Source: a virus. From it: a stretch of DNA of 31,031 nt. The notes under the pieces are model-generated. The model searched no databases. It worked only from the letters and a program-made list of their open reading frames with translations, and was not told the origin of the DNA. The stretch spans positions 1 to 31,031 of the IMG/VR virus record IMGVR_UViG_3300021375_000108. One strand, written 5' to 3'. Position numbers and translations under genes: made by a program. Each line of letters starts with the position of its first letter. The first letter of the stretch is position 1. This document shows positions 1-4,956 of this stretch, piece by piece.

Positions 1-59
1 GGCGGCAGCCGATGCGTCTACGGGTATTGGGCACTATAACACTAGCCCCGGATCGGGGA

Positions 60-107
60 TCGCGGCTCACGGGTCCAGATTAGCTGGGGACGGGTCGCGG
101 CTCACGG
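60..107. repeat. 13-bp direct repeat pair
   Basis: TCGCGGCTCACGG occurs at 60-72 and again at 95-107, so the two copies are 35 bases apart start to start. Both sit in the non-coding leader. The role is unknown; a protein-binding site is possible. Confidence 0.6.
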
Positions 108-181
108 TCCGGGGTTTCTTTTTTCGGCCTATATAGTGATTTATTCTCCAGAAATAAAAATAAAATATTTGGTCAAAATAG

Positions 182-238
182 CCGTAACCGGTGTAACCGT
201 GTAACTTTCGGCTAAAAACCCTTTATATATATAGGGTT
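182..238. promoter_or_regulatory. GTAAC direct repeats plus AACCCT/AGGGTT inverted repeat
   Basis: Three closely spaced copies of a GTAAC(C) element, two of them the exact heptamer GTGTAAC at 191-197 and 199-205, lead into an inverted repeat AACCCT (217-222) and AGGGTT (233-238) around an alternating TA core. The symmetry is of operator size. Function is inferred only from layout in an upstream non-coding region. Confidence 0.35.
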
Positions 239-356
239 AAGTAGACACACAAAGTCGGTTTTAAAAAAGTGCCGGAACCGGGGTTTATGTAACTTGCAGA
301 ATTGCCTCAATGGGGGGGTAAATGGTTTTTAAAAAAAAAATGATTTCAGAAATGGA

Positions 357-386
357 TTGTATATAAAGGCGGTTTATGGGTACAAT
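357..386 (+). promoter_or_regulatory. Candidate sigma70-type promoter for the left operon
   Basis: TTGTAT (357-362) and TACAAT (381-386) are separated by 18 bases, with five of six matches at the -10 and three of six at the -35. Transcription would begin near 392, leaving a short leader with a GGGG element before the ATG at 411. If real, it excludes the longer in-frame start at 357. Confidence 0.4.
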
Positions 387-410
387 CGCATACGACAGAA
401 GGGGATACGA

Positions 411-1061
411 ATGACTGCACGGTCAGACAAGATCACGTGGCGCGGTAAGAACAAACAAAAGATTGGGCAGGGCGAGGTTGGGCGTCCGGGCGTATCGGTA
501 AACACTCCGCTGACCCGAAGGCAGGAATTGTTTGTAAAAGAGCTGGTCGCAAAGGATGGCCAGATCACACTGCGCGAGGCCGCCATTAACGCGGGGTATA
601 CGGCAGGCTCTGCACACACCCGTGCATATGAGCTGACAAATCCGGATCATAGCCCACACGTCTGCGCAGCGATCCAAGCATACCGACAAGAGCTGGACGA
701 GAAATATGGAGTGACGTACCAGCGCCATCTGCGCGACCTGCAAAAGATCAGGGACGTGGCTTTGCAGAACGGGGCATACTCTGCTGCCGTCCAGGCCGAG
801 TACCGACGAGGGCAGGCGCAGGGGGATATTTATGTTTCCAAATCCGAAATCCGTCATGGCAGCATCGACAGTATGTCGAAGGACGAGGTCATGAAGGCCT
901 TAGAGGAGCTAAAACAGTCTAATGGCGAAATCACTATCGACATTACTCCCGAAAGAACGAGCGATACCGACGACGGCAGCGAACAGGGAGAGCGGGTTCT
1001 GGAGGACGATGAAAGCGGGGATGGCGACGACGAACCGGAACCTGACGGCGACCCGTCTTGA
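411..1061 (+). CDS. terS: Terminase small subunit (DNA-packaging protein)
   Basis: The 216-residue protein fits phage terminase small subunits, which bind the packaging start on the phage genome and hand it to the large subunit. The N-terminus is basic. Residues about 34-75 (LTRRQELFVKEL, then LREAAINAGY) match the helix-turn-helix region typical of this family. A helical oligomerisation part follows to about residue 165, and the tail is very acidic, as expected for docking to the large subunit. I chose ATG 411 over the in-frame ATG 357 because AAGGGG lies just upstream and 357 falls in a candidate promoter. The last 140 bases overlap the next gene in another frame. It is unusual that the large subunit gene lies almost 4 kb downstream rather than adjacent. 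Confidence 0.82.
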   Translation: MTARSDKITWRGKNKQKIGQGEVGRPGVSVNTPLTRRQELFVKELVAKDGQITLREAAINAGYTAGSAHTRAYELTNPDHSPHVCAAIQAYRQELDEKYGVTYQRHLRDLQKIRDVALQNGAYSAAVQAEYRRGQAQGDIYVSKSEIRHGSIDSMSKDEVMKALEELKQSNGEITIDITPERTSDTDDGSEQGERVLEDDESGDGDDEPEPDGDPS

Positions 1062-1389
1062 GTCGTGGGCGTTGCCGGGCGTTCCAGACGTCATGCTCTG
1101 CGATGAGCGGGGTAAGTTCCATTTTGTCGAACTAAAGGCCACAGCGGGCCGCGCAGTCGATTTACGGCCCCATCAGGTCGCGTGGCTCCACCGACATGCG
1201 AAGTTAAAGGCCAGCGTTTGGGTTTTGGTGCTGAAAGTCGCGACGAAAACCAAGCCCCAGGAAGTGCGTTTGTATCCGGGATCGAAAGCCTCCGACCTAA
1301 AACTGGAGGGCATGGCGGTTGAGCCGCTGTACCTGGGATCAGAAGAAATTGATTGGGATATGATTTTAGGGTTGATTGCTCCCATATAG
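922..1389 (+). CDS. VRR-NUC type PD-(D/E)XK nuclease
   Basis: This resembles small phage VRR-NUC nucleases, Holliday-junction-resolvase-like enzymes that cut branched DNA in replication, recombination or before packaging. Numbered from ATG 922 (155 residues), GVPDV (53-57) supplies the PD aspartate D56, FVELK (68-72) supplies E70 and K72, and Q85 in RPHQVAWL is the usual following glutamine. An upstream FWRTMK segment and TRLES also fit the family, which argues for a start at or near 922 even though that places 140 bases over the terminase small subunit gene. ATG 1009 and 1021 are alternatives; GGAGG at 1001-1005 sits close to both. Possible jobs are resolving concatemers before packaging or acting in recombination. 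The nuclease fold is well supported; the start is not. Confidence 0.75.
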   Translation: MAKSLSTLLPKERAIPTTAANRESGFWRTMKAGMATTNRNLTATRLESWALPGVPDVMLCDERGKFHFVELKATAGRAVDLRPHQVAWLHRHAKLKASVWVLVLKVATKTKPQEVRLYPGSKASDLKLEGMAVEPLYLGSEEIDWDMILGLIAPI

Positions 1390-1394
1390 TCGCG

Positions 1395-1412
1395 TATGAC
1401 TGTTTCGTCATA
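1395..1412 (+). other. Short hairpin between genes
   Basis: TATGAC (1395-1400) and GTCATA (1407-1412) form a 6-bp stem with a TGTTTC loop, just after the nuclease stop and before the ribosome binding site of the next gene. There is no U-run, so it is more likely an RNA-processing or stability element than a terminator, if it is functional at all. Confidence 0.3.
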
Positions 1413-1429
1413 ACCAAGGGAGATACGAC

Positions 1430-1702
1430 ATGACGATATGTGCGAGACCGCACCTGAACGGGAACGACGCTAAGGATTTTGCTGCGACCAGCGCGCTAAT
1501 TTCTAACGCTGCCGAAGAAATGGAGACCGCACTGCGATATCTGGTAGGAACCCCGTTTCACGGCAGGAACTACCAGAGCAGGCACTCGCCTAATTTAAGC
1601 CGGGCGAATGATATGGAAATTGCGCATGAAATGTTTGAGGCGGTTTCCAAAATGCGGGACCTAGCCCGCGATCTGGCCATTGCGTCGATGGAGGATCAAT
1701 AA
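1430..1702 (+). CDS. Hypothetical phage protein, 90 aa
   Basis: I do not recognise this protein. It is predicted mostly helical (NAAEEMETALRYL; AHEMFEAVSKMRDLARDLA), soluble, without a signal or membrane segment. The start is supported by GGGAGA 8-9 bases upstream of ATG 1430. The sequence CCAAGGGAGA before it (1413-1422) recurs before the DUF932-like gene (1886-1895). Its stop overlaps the ATG of the next small ORF (TAATG at 1700-1704), so the two are translationally coupled. The helical heptad-like spacing suggests it could oligomerise or bind a partner. Confidence 0.6.
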   Translation: MTICARPHLNGNDAKDFAATSALISNAAEEMETALRYLVGTPFHGRNYQSRHSPNLSRANDMEIAHEMFEAVSKMRDLARDLAIASMEDQ

Positions 1703-1809
1703 TGTTCTTCCTGTTCAATTGGATTTCACGGTTGATCTATGGTGCAGAGACCATGGAGCGTGCGGAGCGAATGGTGCAGCAGAGACGCAGGCCCCGACGA
1801 CGAAGATAA
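1702..1809 (+). CDS. Small ORF, 35 aa, hydrophobic start and arginine-rich end
   Basis: ATG 1702 overlaps the upstream stop as TAATG, and GAGGATC (1691-1697) gives a ribosome binding site. The product starts MFFLFNWISRLIYG, a hydrophobic or amphipathic stretch, and ends in a polyarginine run (QQRRRPRRRR). Such a peptide could insert into or coat the inner face of the membrane, or bind nucleic acid. I know no family for it. Coupling and a good binding site support translation, but at 35 codons it could also be chance. Confidence 0.4.
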   Translation: MFFLFNWISRLIYGAETMERAERMVQQRRRPRRRR

Positions 1810-1826
1810 TTTTCTAAAAAAACATG

Positions 1827-1855
1827 TTGACTGCCAGAACGGCCTATGCGATAAA
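1827..1855 (+). promoter_or_regulatory. Candidate promoter upstream of DUF932-like gene
   Basis: TTGACT (1827-1832) is followed after 17 bases by GATAAA (1850-1855). The -35 is close to consensus (five of six) and the -10 moderate (four of six). The spacer and -10 lie inside the inverted repeat at 1839-1869, so hairpin and promoter share sequence. It would drive the gene starting at 1904. Confidence 0.4.
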
Positions 1856-1875
1856 GCGCGTAGGCCGTTTGTTTT
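1839..1875 (+). terminator. Hairpin with T-rich tail before DUF932-like gene
   Basis: AACGGCCTA (1839-1847) and TAGGCCGTT (1861-1869) make a perfect 9-bp stem, with further G-C pairing in the loop, followed by TTTGTTTT (1868-1875). This has the form of a rho-independent terminator for the 1430-1809 genes, or an attenuator ahead of 1904. Confidence 0.55.
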
Positions 1876-1903
1876 GAACGGCCGACCAAGGGAGAATAAT
1901 ATC

Positions 1904-3094
1904 ATGACTTACGTTACGAACGCATTCCAGCATGGCATCGGCAACGCTCAGGTCTCGAGCCAGTGGTTCAGCCGCCCGGACGATCAGAAGTTTCTGTCGC
2001 TGGACGATATGCTGGCGTTTAAAAAAGTCGATGCTAGTCGAATGACTAGCCGCATCGTTGACACTCACAAGATGCAAGTGCTTGGCGACGTTAACGAAGG
2101 CAGCCCGACGGCAGGCGAAATCACCATCGAATACCGTGACGACGCTAATGGTGAGCACCACAACGCCCCGACCAATTGGTCGTTCGGGCAGCTCGCGTCG
2201 CTGTCCGGCGCGCCTGCGGGATATTTGCGGGACCTGCCCGCACCGCTGGCCGCCGACTGTATCCAATGGGGTCTGCGTTATAACCGGAACCGGGAACTGG
2301 TGAAGGTTTACGGTAGCCAAACAGAAGGCGGAGAATTGCGGGCCGCAACCGGCCCCGACTATGGCCGCATATTCGATTGGGAGATATTGGAACCAATCAA
2401 GCAGTTGGTTGACGATAGCGGCGGGCGCTGGAAAGTTCCCGGCATGATGACCGGCAGCCGCGACGGCATGGCCGTTTATGACCCCGACGTGCCGGTTACG
2501 TTGGAGACCACAACGTTGTTTGCCAGCGACCGCGACGTGTTTGCCTTTTTGGTCGATGATCGCAACCCCATCGAAGTCGGCACGTTGGCGAACGGCGAAC
2601 CGGACCTGATGTTCCGGGGGTTCTATGCCTGGAACAGCGAAACAGGTTCCAAGACCGCCGGGATTGCGGCCATGTATCTGCGCGGCGTTTGCATGAATCG
2701 GTGCCTGTGGGGCGTAGAAAACTTCTCAGAGATTAAGATCAGGCACACCAAGTTCGCGCCGGACCGGTTCGCGCACGAGGCCGCGCCAGCGCTGCGCAGT
2801 TTTGCGCATGGCGAAACAGCCACATTCATTGAGGGCGTCCAGGCCGCCAAGGCCGCCAAGGTCGCACATGATGACGACAGCCGCCTGTCGTTTTTAACCA
2901 AGCGCGCAGGATTGTCCGCACGCATGGCGCGGGCCGCTAACGCCCGGCACCTTGAAGAGGAAGGACGCCCGGTAGAAACAGTGTGGGATGCTGCGCAGGC
3001 GATCACCGCCATCGCCCGCGACGTTCCGCACCAGGACGACCGCATTCAAGTCGAACGCAAGGCGGGCGCGCTGCTGGATAAGGTGGCCGCCTAG
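1904..3094 (+). CDS. DUF932-like phage/plasmid protein
   Basis: The 396-residue product resembles the DUF932 / phage-plasmid-like family, widespread on phages and plasmids and of unknown function. Recognisable parts are a segment around the WSFGQLASLSGAPAGYL stretch, the region RAATGPDYGRIFDWEIL, the VPVTLETTTLFASDRDVF strand, a core with FRGFYAWNSETGSKT and a cysteine-containing MYLRGVCMNRCLWGVEN, and a helical C-terminus. These match the family's conserved layout. ATG 1904 is chosen because AGGGAGA lies 6-12 bases upstream; the open frame extends to 1739 but would run through the hairpin. In related phages such genes sit among early or DNA-metabolism genes, which agrees with its neighbours here. 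Soluble, no membrane segment. A 16-bp palindrome begins at the last base of the stop codon. Confidence 0.7.
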   Translation: MTYVTNAFQHGIGNAQVSSQWFSRPDDQKFLSLDDMLAFKKVDASRMTSRIVDTHKMQVLGDVNEGSPTAGEITIEYRDDANGEHHNAPTNWSFGQLASLSGAPAGYLRDLPAPLAADCIQWGLRYNRNRELVKVYGSQTEGGELRAATGPDYGRIFDWEILEPIKQLVDDSGGRWKVPGMMTGSRDGMAVYDPDVPVTLETTTLFASDRDVFAFLVDDRNPIEVGTLANGEPDLMFRGFYAWNSETGSKTAGIAAMYLRGVCMNRCLWGVENFSEIKIRHTKFAPDRFAHEAAPALRSFAHGETATFIEGVQAAKAAKVAHDDDSRLSFLTKRAGLSARMARAANARHLEEEGRPVETVWDAAQAITAIARDVPHQDDRIQVERKAGALLDKVAA

Positions 3095-3109
3095 GCGCTG
3101 CGCAGCGCC
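3094..3109. repeat. Perfect 16-bp palindrome after DUF932-like gene
   Basis: GGCGCTGCGCAGCGCC reads the same on both strands and starts at the final base of the stop codon. It may form a small hairpin or be a protein-binding site; it directly precedes a terminator. Confidence 0.5.
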
Positions 3110-3117
3110 TCACTATA

Positions 3118-3155
3118 CGCCCGCCCGGCCTAGCGCCCGGCGGGCGTTTTTGTTT
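3118..3155 (+). terminator. Rho-independent terminator
   Basis: CGCCCGCC (3118-3125) pairs with GGCGGGCG (3139-3146), with additional C/G pairing possible toward the loop, followed by TTTTTGTTT (3147-3155). It ends transcription of the DUF932-like gene. Confidence 0.85.
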
Positions 3156-3391
3156 AAGAGTTAACCAAGCCCGCCCCTGTCTCCTGGGCCGCGCTCCAAA
3201 CGTACCGGGCCGCCCCTGCGCAGCGCCAGGGCGGTCCATCCCGGCCCCGCCCCGGCCCCGGTTGCCCGGCCCTATCGCATACGGCCTCACGGCCCTCCCC
3301 TGGCGGTTTATTATTTTCTTGCAAGTTATCGCATAACATTCTATAGAGTTATATAAGCGCCGCAATTCAGCCGCGCAGGGGAGTTCAAATC
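3156..3391. other. GC-rich intergenic gap with C-run cluster
   Basis: No gene is supported. Bases 3165-3300 are strongly C-rich on the + strand. The block 3240-3259 has four runs of three or four C separated by one or two bases, so the minus strand has a classical G-quadruplex pattern. Open frames on the minus strand here (proline/glycine/arginine-rich) reflect base composition. The end of the gap carries the promoter at 3319-3347. Confidence 0.6.
3319..3347 (+). promoter_or_regulatory. Sigma70-type promoter for the 3392 gene
   Basis: TTGCAA (3319-3324) and TATAGA (3342-3347) are 17 bases apart in an AT-rich island that follows a very GC-rich block. Transcription would start near 3354, 38 bases before ATG 3392. 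This is the best promoter-like sequence in the window. Confidence 0.6.
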
Positions 3392-4120
3392 ATGCTGAAA
3401 ACTGTAGCCGTTAGCCGCTCAACAAAGACCGCCGGGTGCGCTGTAACCTATCGCGCCGGGGCCGGTGATAGGTTCGGAACCTGCCCGGCAACGTGCGCTT
3501 TAAATCCTACCGGCAAAGGCGCGGGCACCGTCGACGCTGATTATTTGGCCGCGATCCTGGACGCTGTACCGCGTCGCGGCGTCTCTTTTACTTATTCGCA
3601 TTTTGACTTTGCCGAATGGGCGGGCGAATTGCGCGCCGGTCGCACTGTTATTAATTACAGCGCGGATACGTTAGCCGATGCCGATGCTGCGCACGCGGCG
3701 GGCGTTCCGGCTGTTACGGTAATGAGCCCCAAGGCATGGCAGCGCGCCAAGCCTTGGGGCGAAACTGGGCGCAATGCCGTCACTCCGGCGGGCGTTCCGG
3801 TCGTGCGCTGCCCGGCGGAAATGGGAAAGGGTTTCAGTTGTTCCGATTGCGGCAACGGCGAGCCGCTATGCTCGCGCCTAGGCCGTGATTTTGTTATAGG
3901 GTTCACGGCGCACGGTCCGGGCAAGCGAGCCGCTGCCGCTGGCTCGGATGATCCCGGCGGTTGCTATGCCGACGCTGGCAATTGCCGCATCCATTGGAAT
4001 GCGACCGCCCAGGCCGGGCAGGATGAAAGCGACGCCCAGGCCGTGCGAAAGTTCGCGCGCCGGTTACCGCCTGGCACGATCCTGCGCCACCATGTGGCCG
4101 GCGATATCGGGGCCGATTGA
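3392..4120 (+). CDS. Conserved cysteine-rich phage/plasmid protein of unknown function
   Basis: The 242-residue product contains two cysteine clusters: GTCPATCAL near residues 29-37 and CPAEMGKGFSCSDCGNGEPLC written in pieces as CPAEMGKGFSC, SDCGNG and EPLC near residues 138-158, plus later cysteines around GGCYADAGNC. Such spacing suggests bound zinc or an iron-sulfur cluster. The segment FTYSHFDFAEWA followed by TVINYSADTL resembles proteins seen in phages and plasmids that I can place only as a conserved unknown family. GGGAG lies 9 bases before ATG 3392 and a good promoter lies at 3319-3347, so it starts its own transcript. A radical-SAM or redox role is possible but the exact CxxxCxxC motif is not present. 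Confidence 0.65.
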   Translation: MLKTVAVSRSTKTAGCAVTYRAGAGDRFGTCPATCALNPTGKGAGTVDADYLAAILDAVPRRGVSFTYSHFDFAEWAGELRAGRTVINYSADTLADADAAHAAGVPAVTVMSPKAWQRAKPWGETGRNAVTPAGVPVVRCPAEMGKGFSCSDCGNGEPLCSRLGRDFVIGFTAHGPGKRAAAAGSDDPGGCYADAGNCRIHWNATAQAGQDESDAQAVRKFARRLPPGTILRHHVAGDIGAD

Positions 4121-4130
4121 CGGCGCGCCT

Positions 4131-4176
4131 GTTATTCGGTAATAACATCATCAGGCCGGGGCATTCCGCCCCGGCC
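4131..4176 (+). other. Two consecutive hairpins between genes
   Basis: GTTATT (4131-4136) pairs with AATAAC (4141-4146), and GGCCGGGGC (4154-4162) pairs perfectly with GCCCCGGCC (4168-4176). The second stem is strong but lacks a U-run, so it may be a weak or rho-assisted terminator, or a stabilising or processing hairpin before the 4196 gene. Confidence 0.5.
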
Positions 4177-4195
4177 GTAATCAGGGAAAACTGAA

Positions 4196-4489
4196 ATGAA
4201 ATTTCAATATATACTCGACGACGGCGGGCATTTTCTTCTGTCCGCAACCGATATGTCCGATTTGCTGGACGTAATGCATGGCCGCGCGGCCACTGGTAAG
4301 GATCGCCGCGACGAGGTGCCGGTACACCGCGCGAATGATCTAGTCCGCCAGCTCGAGCGCGGGCTGGAGAACATGGAGCGGGAAATAGAGCTATCACTGA
4401 ACGAGATCCGCGAGCGGCGCGCTTCTCGAGATCTCGAGAACGATTTGGCGGACGATCTAGCCGATTGGGAGCCCGCAATCGACGACTAG
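4196..4489 (+). CDS. Hypothetical small coiled-coil protein, 97 aa
   Basis: I do not recognise this protein. Residues 1-25 look like a short beta segment (MKFQYILDDGGHFLLSATD). From about residue 45 on, a long charged helix (VRQLERGLENMEREIELSL, then EIRERRASRDLEN) suggests a coiled coil and dimerisation; the last 15 residues are acidic. The start has AGGGAAAA upstream of ATG 4196. Its reading frame contains a perfect 18-bp palindrome (4423-4440). It is the last gene of the left arm and is followed by the strong terminator at 4509-4545. It could be a small regulator, but nothing in the sequence proves it. Confidence 0.6.
   Translation: MKFQYILDDGGHFLLSATDMSDLLDVMHGRAATGKDRRDEVPVHRANDLVRQLERGLENMEREIELSLNEIRERRASRDLENDLADDLADWEPAIDD
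4423..4440. repeat. Perfect 18-bp palindrome within the 4196 gene
   Basis: TTCTCGAGATCTCGAGAA is identical to its reverse complement. It encodes part of the charged helix, so the palindrome is compatible with the protein but far longer than expected by chance. It could be a regulator binding site. Confidence 0.5.
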
Positions 4490-4508
4490 TCGAGGCGCTG
4501 CCGACGTT

Positions 4509-4545
4509 AAAACCCCGCCGGGATGATCCCCGGCGGGGTTTTTTT
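4509..4545 (+). terminator. Strong rho-independent terminator closing the left arm
   Basis: A perfect 14-bp stem, AAAACCCCGCCGGG (4509-4522) with CCCGGCGGGGTTTT (4529-4542), has a 6-base loop and ends in seven T (4539-4545). It separates the left-arm genes from the packaging and virion genes. The A-run on the left side would allow some termination on the other strand too. Confidence 0.92.
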
Positions 4546-4956
4546 GTGCTCTCTGGTCAATCTCAGCCCAGGATTACCCGGCAATCGTTCACCAGATCGA
4601 CGACAGAGCACCCTTTTTATCCCCTCCCGCACCATTTTGACGTCGGCAGCGCCTCGAGGTCTGCCCGGCCCGATGTTCCCCCGGCCCTACATCCGCCGGC
4701 CCGATCTGCCCGGCCCGATGTTCCCCCGGCCCTACATCCGCCGGCCCGATCTGCCCGGCCCGATGTTCCCCAGGGTCCCCCGGATATCGGGTCATTCTGC
4801 TACCATCCCATGACATGGGCGCCCGCCCACGGCGCGCGGCCCCCTGGGCCGACCAGCGGGTGCTAGGGCCATGTTTCTCACAAATATTCCCATAAAAAAT
4901 GATATGGTGTACTATTATAAGGTACTAATCGCATATAAATAACTTTGGGGGCCCCT
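4546..4956. other. Intergenic region between left arm and packaging genes
   Basis: No gene is supported. The GC-rich part (4640-4860) holds the 45-bp tandem repeats. The part from about 4865 to 4945 is AT-rich and includes TATTATAAG near 4913-4921, the likely place of a promoter for terminase and downstream genes, though I see no good -35 element. Small open frames here just read the repeats as proline-rich peptides. Confidence 0.55.
4660..4771. repeat. 45-bp tandem repeat, about 2.4 copies
   Basis: Units start at 4661, 4706 and 4751 with CTGCCCGGCCCGATGTTCCC; the first two are complete and identical over the 45 bases apart from the edge, the third is truncated after about 20 bases. Units contain several C-runs (G-runs on the minus strand). 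They lie outside genes. Iteron, packaging-site or protein-binding roles are all possible. Confidence 0.85.

Larger units (their letters stand above)
1..410. other. Leader region without a gene; short repeats and AT-rich stretch
   Basis: No convincing coding region is seen before the terminase small subunit gene. The first 120 bases are GC-rich and hold a 13-base direct repeat TCGCGGCTCACGG (60-72 and 95-107) followed by a T-rich stretch (116-123). Bases 124-355 are AT-rich. Short GTAAC elements recur at 182-189, 191-197, 199-205 and again near 288, and an inverted repeat lies at 217-238. The layout looks like a control region rather than a coding one. An origin, an operator or the end of a preceding transcription unit are all possible; none is shown. 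Confidence 0.6.

Noticed and set aside
357-410. Upstream extension of the terminase small subunit to ATG 357
   Set aside because: No ribosome binding site there, the added residues do not fit the family, and the segment overlaps a candidate promoter.
3165-3365. Minus-strand frames in the GC-rich gap
   Set aside because: Products are simple Pro/Gly/Arg-rich sequences caused by C-runs; no binding site, and the region contains a promoter on the + strand.
3903-4478. 191-codon minus-strand frame across the 3392 and 4196 genes
   Set aside because: High-GC composition creates long antisense frames; the product is arginine/proline-rich with no family look, and it runs over hairpins and two better genes.
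4523-4813. Open frame reading the 45-bp repeats as a proline-rich peptide
   Set aside because: It starts inside the terminator hairpin and lacks a ribosome binding site. The same repeats are open in several frames on both strands, as expected from a 45-base (multiple of three) GC-rich unit.
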